Source of the DNA: Brachypodium distachyon
Taxonomy: Eukaryota; Streptophyta; Magnoliopsida; Poales; Poaceae
DNA length: 64,000 nt
Assembly: GCF_000005505.3 (NCBI RefSeq)
Contig: NC_016135.3
Coordinates: forward strand, 20,678,613 to 20,742,612
Reading direction: 5' to 3'
Numbering within the stretch: the first letter of the stretch is position 1; each line of letters opens with the position of its first letter. The position numbers and the translations under genes are program-made. Under the pieces are notes generated by a model, which was given only the letters and a program-made list of their open reading frames with translations, made no database searches and was not told the DNA's origin. Positions 19,344 to 35,984 of this stretch are shown here, one piece after another.

Positions 19344-19949
19344 CAAAGGACACTCTATGATCAAGTAATGACCAACCAAGTCGTCCATAACCACGGACAC
19401 GGCTTTCCGAAAGATTTATCCCAGCAGGGTGTGCCAATTTACCCGTACACGTTTGTCCAACCCTTATTGCCACTCGAGTAGGAACACACAAAGACATGTG
19501 TCGGCAGAATTGGGCGACACGACGTTTCCAAGCCTCACAACTAATCCAGGGAACCACCCAACTGAGTCTAATCCGAAACGAGAGCCCGGCCAAAGCATCG
19601 TACGGACTCAAGAGTTGCGGGAACAGCTGGTAGTGGTTCAGTGTCCGCAGAATGACCACTCCAGACGTGTGCCGCGGTCCTATATGTATGCAAGTACCAA
19701 CAAATCTCCAAACACAACACCAGTGTATATGCGATATGCCAAATGGAACGCCCGAACTATGTTGCCCCTGGAAGAGCTATGAAACGAGTACTAAACCGAG
19801 GGGGAACCCATATATTCTCCCACGAGCGGTTAACGCGAAGTTTCTTGGGTCGGCGAAAATGAGAACTCGGTCCTTAGGATGGCGCCAATGGAACAAAACA
19901 CCAATGCGTTAGCACGGCCTCCCATCGTTGCCTCGTGCAGGTAATAACA
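19344..19949. repeat. Unassigned repeat-like spacer between two CACTA elements
   Basis: It begins with the CAA target duplication. The phrase GTCCATAACCACGGACACGG (19381-19400) resembles 4830-4849 in the gypsy-type LTR block, which suggests LTR-derived sequence into which the 11 kb element inserted. No protein was recognised. Confidence 0.35.
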
Positions 19950-19965
19950 TGTCACAAATCTGGAA

Positions 19966-20893
19966 ATTAGGGTTCTAGTGCCAAAACATTATGGCTTGTT
20001 CGACTCCAATACGGGGGAAATTCAGAGGGAAAACGGCATTACCTTCGGCATTGACTTCCTCGACTTGTTTCACCTCTTCACCCGCAAGTGCCTCGACAAC
20101 GCCATATTAAGATTGTGGTGTGTACACTACACGAGGGATGCCTATAGGGTGAAGCAATATGGGATGGCCGTCGCCGACCCCCTTCTCTTCAACGCCACTT
20201 TGCTTGGTCCAGACCCATTGTTGGCCGAAAGTAGAAGGTTGACGATTGAATACCTCACTCAATTCATGTTGAAGCACAAAGACTGCCGTTTTATATTGAT
20301 ATTGTACCATCTACAGTAAGTTATTTTCAATTCGCATGAATACATACATCTTTTTCCGTCAGAAAACTTGCTTGTTATATTATTTGGCTAATACAATGTG
20401 CGTCCTTTTGTAAAACATCGGCCATTGGGTGACAATCGCCATCTGCCTCGATCTTGGAGGGGTCACATATTTTGATCCACTACGACGCAAGGAGAATGAA
20501 CCACAACGCGACTTTGACCCGATAAAAAATGTCATCGACTCAGCCTATCGCGACGCGGTGAAATGGTACGCAATGCCTGGCTTCAGCCGCAATCCTGACG
20601 CTCCCCTCAAGCACACTTTCAAGTTCCCCTGCGAGCAACAGCCTGAAGGATCTGTCTACTGTGGTTACTACTGCGTGCACACTATTCAGCAGTTCATCAA
20701 CGACTTCAAGCCGAAGGGGAAGAAGACCTTCGAAGAAGCGAGGAATGTCTTTCTGGCCAACGCCGAGTTAGGGCACAACTCAGAAATTCTCGTGTACGAG
20801 ATCCAGAAAGACATCGGCGAAATTCTCAACAAGGAGGTCCTCAAAACGAGCGGGGATTACTACGGCAGCGGGATTGTCGCCAAAAGTGGTTAA
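19966..20893 (+). pseudogene. CACTA gene 2 3' end: Ulp1-like protease, second copy
   Basis: The first exon ends at about 20316 in CTACA|GTAAGT and encodes VPKHYGLFDSNTGEIQ to LILYH. The second (about 20418-20893) encodes GHWVTIAICLD, YFDPLRR and the EQQPEGSVYCGYYC core, giving the His, Asp, Gln and Cys of the Ulp1-type C48 protease fold. The GHW tryptophan is intact here (TGG at 20426-20428). However, the splice acceptor, AAACAG in the first copy, is AAACAT here, so splicing of this copy is probably lost. 5' exons are absent. Confidence 0.78.
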
Positions 20894-21124
20894 TTTGTGT
20901 GGAACACTTTTATTTGTAGCTGATTCTTTCAAACACTATGTATAAATGCATGTGACTTGAATGTTTAACTCGTGTGGAACTTTATAATATATTTGTTGCT
21001 ATTCTGTTTCTTTGGTGCTGCTGTATTCCTGCTATTTTCTGTGCTGTGTTGTATTCCTGCTATTTCTGTACTACAGGAATATTTATTTTTATACATAATT
21101 CATTTATTTTTTTCGGGGAAAAAT

Positions 21125-21485
21125 AGTACCAGTGGCGGTTATAAACCACCGCCACTGAACATATAGCGGTGGCGGTTAGACACCACCGCCACTGGAAACG
21201 GTTCTAGTGGCGGTGACCATAGACCGCCACTGGAAATGTCCAGTGGCGGATACTGCGCCCGCCACTGTTGTACTCCACGCACTTTTCGGGTGGTGCCGGA
21301 GGGATTTACAGTGGCGGTTTGGAGGTCTTCGGTGGCGGGTATTTTACCCGCCATTGGTGATCTCGGTGCAGCAGTGGCGGGTATTTTACCCGCCACCGGT
21401 GCTAAAACCTCTAGTGACGCAGAGTTGGTGGCGGGCGTGATCACCGCCACCAACCCCATTTTTTTACCGCTACTGGAGGGGTTTT
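21125..21485. repeat. Subterminal motif array of the second CACTA
   Basis: About ten CCAGTGGCGG/CCGCCACTGG motifs, including GGCGGGTATTTTACCCGCC palindromes (around 21336-21354 and 21376-21394), mirror the array at 8228-8585. Confidence 0.85.
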
Positions 21486-21496
21486 CTGGAGTAGTG

Positions 21497-22860
21497 CCGG
21501 CACCGTAACCAAACGCATCCTAAAATTATAAGCCATTGACGTACAAAAGAGGAGGTATTAACCAACTAAAAAAACTAAAAACTTTTTGAAAGATGTACGG
21601 TATGACTTCTTCATATATTTGCGTTCATTCTCTCATTATTGTTAATTACTAGCAGAATGCCCATACGCTGTCACGGTTCAGGAAAGCCACTTTTGGGTCT
21701 TCTTCTTTTTTTTCTCTTTTTTTGCCTCTTGGGCCACACCCGTTCTCCCTCTTGGGCCAGCTTCCTCGAGAGCGCCCAGCCCATGTCCGCACGAGCACTC
21801 GTGCTCGTCTTCCTTCTCACGCCAAAAGCAACACACACGCGCGCCGGCCGCCGCAATCTCCGCCCTTGACGACGCCTCCTCGACCCGCAACCCGTCCAGG
21901 TGCTCTAGACCGTATCCCACGGCCCTTCCCTTCATTTTCCCCTCCTCAATCATCCCCCATAATCACGGCTGAACTGCCTTAGCGCGCGTTGTCGTAGCGG
22001 CTCCCGTTGGCCCAGATCAACATGCCGGGGATGAGGGCTGAGAGAACGAACATGTTCCCCTGTTTTCTGTGGAATTAAACGGCCGCTGAATCGCCTTAGC
22101 GCGCGTTGTCATAGCGGCTCCTGTTGGCCCAGATCAACATGCCGGGGGATGAGGTCATGACGGCTGAGAGAACGAATCTGTTCCCCTGTTTTCTCTAGAA
22201 TTAAACAGTGCCTGAAAAGATGGAGCCTGCAGACCAGCGCCGCCGGCTCTCGGATGGAAGGAGGCACCGCATGCTGGACCATATTTTTTGTGAGGAATCA
22301 ATCTGCCGTTGCACCAACAGATAATGAGCATCACCAAAGCGTCAGAGCAAGGTCGAAGGTGTGAAGAGATACCTTTGGGCTTTTAATTGGGTTTTCTTCG
22401 CTGCGTCAGGGGAAGTATTTTTTATGTTGGATTAGGAAGGGTCTCCTATTGGGGAGCGCCAGGAGGGGGGAGCTCGACGTCTGGAGCAGACGAAAGAGTG
22501 GTTTGCGTGCGGGCAGACGATGTGGGTCTCGGGGGCTTGACGAAGAAAAGGGAGAAAAAAATGGAACAATCCATATTTTTTACATTGGTAGGTATAGATA
22601 GATTCGATGTGGGCTCAAAAAATTTATAGGAAGTTTGACAGACGACGGTGAAAAAACGGTCCGTATTTTCTTTAGACACATACATAAAACTGACGGGCAC
22701 CACACGTCATCATGACCCAGTTACTATACAGTGGATCCGATATGTCAGCAAAACTAGCTTTGGTTAAGATAGCCATAACCATAAGGGGAGTGGTTAAGGG
22801 CTTAAACCCCAACCACTAGTCCCCGTTGCTAATCCTGGCGAAAGGCGGTTAAGCACCGCC
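21497..22860. other. Spacer upstream of eIF4G
   Basis: No gene is recognised. It contains a two-copy tandem repeat (21971-22206) and GC-rich stretches. Open frames here look like chance. Confidence 0.4.
21971..22206. repeat. Two-copy tandem duplication, about 118 bp
   Basis: GCTGAACTGCCTTAGCGCGC...GTGGAATTAAAC (about 21968-22080) is repeated as GCTGAATCGCCTTAGCGCGC...CTAGAATTAAAC (about 22084-22206). The second copy carries a short insertion (TCATGACGG). Confidence 0.8.
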
Positions 22861-23547
22861 CTCGATCAACACGCGTCGCCTCCTCCTGCTTGGCTGCTTG
22901 TCGCGTCCCTCTCATCCCCTCTCCTCAGTCCCCCCACTCTTCCCTCCAAATTTCTCCGATCTTCTCGCCTTCCTCCCCAACTGCCCGCCCCCCTTCCGTA
23001 TCCACTTCCCTCCCTTCCCCTCCCTCCCCTTCACCTCCTCTCGGCTTCCGATCCCCTAACCTAAACCCCTGCCGCCGCGCCACTCCGCCGCTCCTCCATC
23101 TCCTGTACGACTCTCTTGGTGATGTCTTTCGCCTGTTTCATATTGGGCGTTTTCCCCTTTTGGTAATCTCGGTTTTCTTTTGATGCCGCGGGATTATCGC
23201 GTGTCCGGATTTGGGTTCGCACGAGTATATTTTGCGGAGGATTTTTCCTGCATTTTGTGATATCCTAATGGATTTTGTGTCACGGCTTTGATCGTATTTG
23301 GTACCATCTCCACCGAATTGCTCTAGTACTTTTTAATCCCCTAATTTTCTTCCTTGATTTTATTTTGACGCACAATGCGGCCAATTCGTGCCCAGATTTC
23401 TTCGAATTTCCGTGGAAATTTTCATTGCAATGTGGTCCAATCGGTCGAACCCTAGCTAGATTTTTATCAGAACTAATTGGGATGAAACCTTCAGCCGATT
23501 GTTTTTTTTTTTTGGCAAATGCAGAGGTCGAATCGAACAGGGGATAT

Positions 23548-26500
23548 ATGTACAGGAACCAGTTTAGGCCGGATCGCTTCAACGACCACACCAACGCCGC
23601 CCGAAGGCCCGGCCGTGGCTTTGCCAGTGGCACGCACCATTGGGTCGTCTCTGGCGGCCGCGGGAACGCGGCTCCAGGCGCGCGGCCGCGTTCACCACCC
23701 AACCGGAGGTAAGGGAGTGAGGCTCGTCAAGCGCCACTTGGCTTTTGTTGACGAGAGTATAATTAAGGTGTTGGTGTGTGTAAATGGCATGTGGATTGCA
23801 TTTGCAGCGGGAGGCCCGGGAGCGTGCAGCAGTACAGGCCAAGGTCACCAGCTAGCGCAGCACCCCAGGGCCAAGGGAATGCCACTACATATGCTTATGC
23901 TGCGGGTGTCGAACCGATGAATCGATGTATGAATGTTTGTGTTAAGAACAATTTTGTGGCTATCGCTTTCCTTGTAAATGTACATGCATCACATGCGCAA
24001 GAAACATGTTTTTTGTTTTGCTGCTAAAATCATTCAAATATCTGATGTATGTAGCCCTAAACCTTGAGCACTTTTTTTTTTCTGGCCAGTTGTAGCCCTA
24101 GCAGATATTGATGAAAGATTATTTGGAAATGAAATAATGAGGCTGTTTTTGTTCGTGCGATAATAAGCTTGGATTCGGGAATGTTGCTAAAGTTGTCTTT
24201 CTTATTCACATTGTCTGATGATTTCTATTTTAGCATCTTTAGGATCATTGGAGAACCAGAAGCCTTCTAATGTGACTGATCAAAGTGATGTTCTGAACTT
24301 AGAGTCTGCTGAAAGAGCCAGGGCAGCAGATTCTTTGAATCCGACAAAGCACTCAGAAGGTTCGCTCTGCTTCTCAGTTATAAAAAACAGGCCATAACAT
24401 CAAGAAAGCCCCCTAGCCTCGTGTGACTTTATTGTAACTTATGATGAGATGACTTATCTTCTTGGTTATATTGACTGCAGGATCTTCATCCACTGCATTT
24501 ACTCTTCAGTTTGGTACTTTAAGCCCAGGAGTCATTAACAAACAAGTATGGCATATCTTTGATTATTGGTTATGGTTGCTACTTTTTTCAAAGCTCTGCA
24601 ATGGTTAACACTTAATGGTGATATTTTTACAGTGTATTCCCAACTCAACCTCGGCCCCTCCAGATTTTAATGAGAAGAAACATGACAAGGTCCTCTGATT
24701 TATCATCGGTTCTCCTACTGGTCTTTTTTCTGCACTTAGAACTGCTGACTCTATTCTTAAGAAAACCATGTGTAATGAATGCTTGAATTGTTTGCTTGTT
24801 ATTGACTTGTAAAATTTATTACTCGTGCCGACGCCAAGGCGTTAAGGAATCTGTTAACTGAATACAGTTTGATTTGATTTTTTTAGCCTCTTATGCTTTG
24901 CGCCTTCTCGCAGTTCTTGTAATACAACATGACACGCATTTCGGTGTGTGTTCAATAAGGAAAAATGAATACCCTTCTTCTGCTCATCATACGGTAGCCA
25001 TGCACCTTTGCTGCTGTTGTAAATCACCATGCTTTTGTGTAGCCATGAAATAATGTACTTGCATCTTTGGATCATCATGCTTCTCCAATTTGGAATTGAA
25101 ATGTCACATGTAGCATATACGTGCCTTCCTATTTGCATGTTGCACTTATCTGTATATTTGATGTTGTCAGGCACCCCATGGATTATTATCTGATTATAAC
25201 ACATTGCCCTTACCACCTGACCAGAAGCAGCAAAAGAAAGAAGCGGCAGATAACCAGACTGATTTGATCGACAAGTATGATGGTGTGCCTGCTACAGTTT
25301 CATCTAATTCATGTGCAGTACCGGATCATGAATTACCTCAGACACCAGTGCTGAAATCTGTTCCCCCGGCTGAAAAAGTTAGTACCTTTGCCAACTCGCT
25401 CTCAGTTGCTTTCACAATTATCTCATAACATAAGTGTACCTTTTATGTGGTCTACAGGTATGTATAGATTCATGTAAGATGTTGGCCAGGAATCCCTCTT
25501 CCCCAACCCATCAACAGTTGCAAAAGCAAGACGGAAGGAAAAATGTGATTAATGCTAGCCAATCTGATACTATGCACAAATATCCTTCTACGAAGCCCAA
25601 GATAAGTGTGCAGATTCCAGCTCCGTATACTCCCAACATAGCACCGCCACCATTTATGCTTCCGGTAAATGGAAGACCGTTGCATGTGGCTTTCCAGCAG
25701 AAACAACCTCAAGTACCTGTTGAATTCAGGGGCCCTGGTGTGCAAATGCAGTCTATTGGTTCTGTATCTGGCTCCGTGCCTGTGAAAATGGCCATGCCTA
25801 TGGGTAATGCGCCCCATGTACCACCATTTTTTGTTCATGGTGCTCATCCTCGTGCATTACAACAGCCAGCCTTCATTCACCAAGGACAAGGTATGGGATG
25901 TGCACCTCCAGCTTCTCCTCACCTTCCTCAACTTGGCAACATGAGGATTACACAGGAGTTATCTCAGCATCAGCCTAGAAGTAGTGATGAACAGAAGAGA
26001 ACTATCAGGATAACTCATCCAGAGACACATGAAGAGCTCACGCTAGATAGACGTGGTCATAGCTATATGGATGCTGTTTCTGTACAGATGCCTCAGCATA
26101 ATATGAACCAGCTAGTTCAGCCTGCCCCAACATTTTCTCCCCTCCATAAGGTGTATTACCGGCCAAACATGTACAATGCAGGAAATATCTATCTTCCTAA
26201 CACCAGTACTGTTCCTGTTTCAAACCGGCAAATGTGCCCCAAAATGCAGCCACCAACACATAACTTTGATCCGACTAACAGCCAGGCAATTACTTCTATC
26301 AGTCCTCCTATGGCAAACCCTTGGCTTGATGCTAGTTCCAGGCCACCAACCAATTTATCTGCTGCCACAGAAGTTTCCAATTTCAAAGGCTTAGTGCCAT
26401 CGACCATATCCCCTCCAGGTCAAGGTGCACTAAAGCCATGCACTATCTTCCCATCATCTCAGACAAGCATATCTACCTGCATGGCAGAAACTCCCATGTT

Positions 26501-29500
26501 TTTAAGGCATTCTGGTGAATATGCTTTGTCAAGTCAGCAAAGAGTTCACAAGCTTGGGATGGGAATTTCTCAACCTGAAAGGTTAGTTTCAGAAGCAAAT
26601 CGCAAACTTTCAGGTGCGACATCTGGTATAAGTTGTAATATGGGTCCTCAGTCAGTTTCAACCCAGCAGACACAAACTGGTCCAGCTTTAGTAGGTCATG
26701 CTACATCTGCTGCAGATCCTCAAATTATGTCAGCCTGTAACATAACTTCAGCATGTGTAGCAAGTGGTCCATCGTCAGTTAAAGCAAAACCTATTATTAT
26801 AGAAGAAGAATCATCAGTATCTGCAGTAACTTCATCATCTGATTCAAAAGGCCAGTTATCTCACATTGTGCCTCTGCAGTCTGAGACATTTGTGGATACT
26901 GAGGCTTCTTCCGGAAGTGGTAATGTCATTTTGACTGTAGATTCCTTAGGATCAGAGACATCATTGGCTGGTAAGAATTTAAAATGTGATGGCAATAGCA
27001 TTTTAGGGAAACCTCCACTCAAATATGCACAGCAAATTGTGCCGCCAAAGTTTCCATCAACTAGCATAACTACTGAAGATCTCAAGGGCAAAGTTAATCA
27101 TGTTCCTTTTCCAGAAGAAACTTATGAAGTGAATTTTTCACTTCCTTTGCAAATCCATAATGTGATTAGAGAACAGCATGTTTTAAATGCTGGAGTGACG
27201 TGCTCCAAGTCTAAGGCAGAACACGTCGATGTGACAATGCCAGGTGCTGCTTCTGGTTCGGAGAATGATACTGATGTTACTAAATTGGTGATATTTCATG
27301 CATGTGTGGAATCAGGTGATTTGCATCTTTCATCATCCAATGGTGATCTCCCTCAATCAAATAAAAACAGTCTAGCTTCATCAGATGCACAAATTGGACC
27401 ATGTGAACAAGAGAATAAGCTGGAAGACAGTGTACAGGACTCTCTAAGTATTTTCATGAATACAGCTATAGTTTCCAACTCAAGTATCTCTAAGGGGGAA
27501 ATGAACCATGATAGTATTGAATCAGGAATATCTAGTCATTGCTCTGCTGCTACTTCAATGGTGCTAACGAAAAAAACTGTTTTGGAGGCAACCAGAGCCA
27601 AAACTACCCATGGAAGAAGAAAAAAGAGAAAGGATATACTCCATAAGGCCGATGGACAAAAGTCTTCTGATATTTATTATGCACCTGGTTCCGCCGATGA
27701 GAATTTTGCCAGCACTAGTGTAGAAGTTGTTGGGAGTTCTTCGACAGTTGATCTAGCAGAGACCTGTACACTAGATACTGAAATGGGCGCTTCGACAAAA
27801 AGTAATGATAACCAGAACAAAAATGATTTCTTCGATTGGGAAGGTGATATGGAAATCTCTAGTGAAAAGTTGAGAGATTATAGCTGCAAGCATTCTAACA
27901 ATGTGGCAGAAGTAAACAAAGATACATATGGGTATGGCCAGAAAAGGTACTCTCAGGATTTTCTTTTAACAATTGCGCAGAGTTGCGTCAGTCTGCCTGA
28001 AGGTTTTAAGATTGGTTCTGATATTTATGATGCAATAATGAACAACAGTAGTGAACATAATCCAAACAGGGCAAGGATAAAAGATCGAGTTTCAGCTAAT
28101 CAACTTAACCGCCATATGGCTAGCGGCAAGCTTGATGAGAATAACTGGAGAAAATCATATCATTCTCCTGTTGCTGGACGTGATCCACTTCCTGACACCA
28201 TTCATCGACCTTCCATTTCTAGTTGGGATACAGCACATCGTGCTGGGCGTGGATCTTCAAGAAGTGTTTCGCAGACCCAGTCACCCAACCAGTATACTGG
28301 TGAGATTCTCTCCAGAGCTATGAAAGAAGTAGCATCTCAACGCAGCATGTCACGTGGTTCTGTTGATCAGAGGTGGCAACATAGAACTAATGTTCAGGGT
28401 ATGTCATCTCCTTCTCAAGTTGCTGCGCCACTCATGCACAAAGCTGAGAAAAAATATGAAATTGGTAAGGTGTCTGATGAGGAAGAGGCAAAGCAAAGGC
28501 AGCTGAAAGCTATTCTCAATAAATTAACCCCCCAAAATTTTGAAAAACTTTTCGAGCAGGTCAAAGCTTTGAATATTGATAACATAGTTACACTTAACGG
28601 TGTCATTTCTCAGATATTTGACAAAGCCTTGATGGAGCCCACCTTTTGTGAGATGTACGCCAGTTTTTGTTTTTCCTTGGCTGGTGAACTGCCAAATTTT
28701 GTCAAGGATGACGAGAAAATCACTTTCAAGAGACTTCTTTTAAATAAATGTCAAGAAGAATTTGAAAGAGGGGAACGAGAGCAAGCTGAAGCTGACAAGA
28801 CAGAAGAGGAGGGTGGAATGAAACAATCTGAAGGGGAGAGAGAAGAGAAACGGCTCCGGGCACGCAGGCGCATGCTAGGAAACATCCGTTTGATTGGGGA
28901 ACTGTACAAAAAGAAAATGTTGACTGAGAGAATAATGCATGAATGCATAAAGAAGCTACTGGGTGAGTACCAGCACCCAGATGAGGAAGATCTAGAGGCA
29001 TTATGCAAATTGATGAGTACAATAGGTGAGATGATCGACCATGCCAGGGCAAAGGGGTTTATGGATTTATATTTTGACATTATACAGAAGCTGTCTGCAA
29101 ATTCAAAGTTATCATCACGTATAAGATTTATGCTGGAAGATGTGATTGATCTTAGAAACAACAAGTGGAGGCAGAGAAGGAAAGTTGAAGGGCCAAAGAA
29201 GATTGACGAGGTTCGCAGGGATGCTGTCAAGAAAATGGGCCAATCAACTAGGTTAGGTTCTTCTCCTAATTATAACTCATCTGCCACCTCCATTAGCTCA
29301 GCCTTAAGACCAGGGCCTCCACTGGATTATGGTGTTCGTGGATCTTCTGCTTCTCGTGGATCCTCTGAAGTTCGTGCATATGGATCCCACAATGTTAATC
29401 TGGATGCAAGATATCAGACTTCAAACAGAGCCATGGCAGTTCCACTCCAACAAAGGCGGTCTGATAAATCCATCCGCCTTAGTCCTCAAGGTGACTTGGG

Positions 29501-31475
29501 AAGAGAAATGTCACTTTGTGGGAAGCCACCAGGTTCAAACGACATTTTGCCAGAAGTTCCTTTGAGCAGTCATCATGGTCAAACATCAAAAATCTCAAGA
29601 CAAAGTTCATTTACGGGAGCAGCAAATAACCAAACAAACTTACAAGCCACTGCTGATACTCCTAAAAGTCAGTCCTGGGGAACTACAGATCATGTTTCAC
29701 CTATAGTATTGACTTGTGTCAATCCTGTTGGCCAAATGCATACACCCTCCACAGTCATTAAGGATATTTGTTACGAAGCAAGAATATTCCCGGAGGAGGT
29801 TCTTCAAGAAAAAGCAATATTGACCATAAAAGAGTTCTACAGGCAAGTATGCATATGTTTTTGAATGAACTCATGCTTCCTTTTATATGCTTTAGAATGC
29901 ATAATCATATTGCTCGCTCTTTTTATCACGAAAATGATGCGGGCGACCACCTGTCCTTGTTAGCTCCAAGGTCGGCACTTCTAGATTTTTATTTCCCATC
30001 ATTTGTCAAGTATGGTTAACTGACTAAATATTTAGTTCCCAATATCAGTTGTAACTGTATCAACACTCGATTTTTATTTTGCATGCCATTTGTCAAGTAC
30101 GGTTAACTGGCTAAATATTTGTAGTTCCCGATATCAAGTTGTAAATGTATTACAACACTAGAGATGAAATCCATGCAGCTATTGACTGTTTTACGGGGTA
30201 CCTGACAATGTTTGGTTACATTTTTCACATGGCTTTCTGACATACTCTAAATCATTAAGAACTTCCATAACTCTGCCCTTCTATTACGCAAGAATTTCAT
30301 CTGCTTGTACAATTTATTTATTTCATTCATCAATATTTTTTCCTAGACATGCCTTTTTTTTCCATAGCACAAGGTCATATAAAGATGTTATTGGCATGTG
30401 TATGTGGCATTACTTAATCACAACAGTAGTCTATAAATAAATTTGTTTAAGCATTTAGAAGGAATGTATGTTCTACTATGAAGTAGGAAAGACCCAAAAT
30501 TGAAGTGAAGAGGATTTAAACCTGGGTGGTGGGATTTTAAATCTGACTTCCCCGTGAGCTGAGTCAGGCTCAGTTCCTTGCAATATTCTGTAAACTAAAA
30601 CTCAGAATTTGACATTTTCTCATGTCCAATGATATGAGCGATAGTGACTACTAAAAAAGTTAACATGTTTTTTTTACATATGTACTCCCTCCATCCCATA
30701 ATTCTTGTCTTTGTTTTAGTTCAAATCTGTACTAAAACAGCGACAAGAATTATGGGACGGAGGGAGTACATGTTTTCTGAAGCTGGATGCCTATCTCTCG
30801 TAAGATGGCCCAAAGACTAAGATTTGCCACTAAGTTGCTGTTTAGTGTCTTCGTGGTTTCACCCTACCATGTTTTTTTTGTGTCCAGTGCTAAGGACGAG
30901 AAGGAGGTCGGGCTGTGCATGAAAGAACTGAACGCTCCCAGTTTTTACCCTTCACTCATATCACTTTGGATCAATGACTCGTTCGAAAGGAAAGACCTGG
31001 AAAGGGAACTTTTGGCCGAGCTTTTGGTGAACTTGTGCAAATCTCAGGAGAGTCTGCTAAGCCAGGGAGTGCTGCTCCAAGGGTATGGTCCATTTGCTCA
31101 GTATTCTCCTCTCTTGTACCGTAGTGGTGTCAAAGCTGCTTGTAAGTGCCTGCTTCTTGTGTCAGGTTCCAACATGTTCTTTCAACCTTGGAAGATGCGG
31201 TAACTGATGCTCCGAAAGCAACCAAGTTCCTCGGGCGGATATTCGCCAAGGTCATACTGGAAGACGTGCTCTCGCTGACTGAGATCGGACTATTGCTACA
31301 GGACGGCGGGGAGGAGCCAGCACGGCCTGCGTCGGACCAGGGGCTCGCTTCTGAGGTTCTGGGGAGCATGCTGGAGTCAATAAGGGTGGAGAGGGGCGAC
31401 TCTGCGGTGGACGAAATCCGTGCAAAGTCAAACCTGCACAGGGAGAACCTCAGGCGACCTGGCCTGTGCGTCTGA
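23548..31475 (+). CDS. eIF4G: Eukaryotic translation initiation factor 4G (eIF4G)
   Basis: Scaffold of the cap-binding eIF4F complex in the cytoplasm; it links eIF4E, eIF4A and eIF3. Exons: 23548-23708, 23808-23905, 24234-24359, 24481-24545, 24633-24689, 25171-25377, 25458-29842, 30888-31082, 31166-31475. These join in phase to 1867 aa. The N-terminal region has FTLQFGTLSPG, a motif conserved in plant eIF4G. The eIF4E-binding site YxxxxL-hydrophobic is YSQDFLL at about residue 1069. MIF4G spans about 1250-1475 (LNKLTPQNFEKLF, CEMYASFCFSL, RMLGNIRLIGELYKKKML, RDAVKKM). MA3 starts at about 1700 (KDEKEVGLCMKELNAPSFYPS, WINDSFERKDLER). The start is the first in-frame ATG after a 5'-UTR intron acceptor at 23523-23524; an exon upstream around 22880-23175 is probable. 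The intron after 29842 begins GC, not GT. Confidence 0.95.
30685..30766. repeat. Stowaway MITE in an eIF4G intron
   Basis: 82 bp with near-perfect inverted arms (CTCCCTCCATCCCATAATTC... / GAATTATGGGACGGAGGGAG), flanked by TA (30683-30684, 30767-30768). It sits in the intron before the MA3 exons. Confidence 0.92.
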
Positions 31476-31878
31476 TCAGGATAGGGAGGCGGAGTGGGTA
31501 GATCAGTAGCGCTTCTTCTGCTAGGTTTGCTGGATCCTAACCTTATTAGGAAGAAGAAACGTCACAAGAAATTTTGTCGGGCCTTGCTAGCTCACTTAAT
31601 TATCTCTTATTACCAAGTTACTATAGGTGCACTTTTGTTAATATTTTTCTTGGTTCAGCTTATGTTAATTAAAAAGCTCTGCTTTATCTTGTGCTGAACT
31701 TGACAGTATATTTTTTTTGACCAGTACTGAACTTGACAGTATTACTGTTAGTCTGTTACGTTATTTCCTGCCTAGCTCCACTCTTGCATTACTCTGAGAT
31801 TTCAGTTTTAAGCACGACGCATCTGAAAAACATTTATATGTACGACCAGGACCGGGCACTACGCAAGTAAACAATATA

Positions 31879-31985
31879 CTCCCTCTGTCCCAAATTAACT
31901 GACGTAGATTTGTATAGATTCTTGTCCCAAATTAACTGACATGGATTTGTATAGATTCATGTCACCTAATTTGGAACGGAGGGAG
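31879..31985. repeat. Stowaway MITE downstream of eIF4G
   Basis: 107 bp, CTCCCTCTGTCCCAAATTA ... TAATTTGGAACGGAGGGAG, with TA on both sides. It contains an internal duplication of the left arm (ATTAACTGAC...GGATTTGTATAGATTC). Confidence 0.88.
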
Positions 31986-32462
31986 TATTTCTTTATGCAC
32001 CGGCATATATAAATGGCCATACCATAACACACAAGTAAGCAAAACTCTCGAATAAAAGAAACCCACAATAGAAGCCTAATAGCAGGTAAAGAATAAGAAT
32101 TGCATGAGCCCATGTTTTACATTTTTGCCGTTGCCATCATATTTTGACAAAAGAACCTATGTTAAAATAAAATGACAAATACACAACAAGGCTACAAAAT
32201 GCCTTCTTTTAGTAACTGCCAAGCTCAAATTTAAGATATAGAAAGAACAGGATGCACCTATGCTAAACAAACCAGGGGCGTCAAATCAGAATGTCAGGCG
32301 TGGGAGAGAGACAATAGAAGGGAGGTCAGCCTGGGGTCAGGTGGATTTCAATGAAATGCTAAATTCCAATCGAACCAAGTGATAGGACTTGTGCCGGATG
32401 TGCTGTGCAACACATCATATCAGATCGCTGCGACTCTTTTGCACCTTCAGTCTTTAAACTTA

Positions 32463-35984
<3,522 letters not shown>

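Larger units (their letters stand above)
19950..21496 (+). mobile_element. Truncated end of a second, inverted CACTA element
   Basis: It ends GGGGTTTTCTGGAGTAGTG at 21496, the exact inverse of the left terminus at 8215. The whole 1.55 kb is an inverted, diverged copy of 8215-9770: same 3' coding end, same spacer and same motif array. The other terminus is missing; homology stops at about 19950. No CCG duplicate of the bases after 21496 was found on the left. Confidence 0.85.

Noticed and set aside
8215..21496. Short repeated palindromes read as a possible CRISPR-like array
   Set aside because: Spacing is irregular, motif is found in both orientations, and it lies at CACTA ends in a plant genome; it is the subterminal repeat array.
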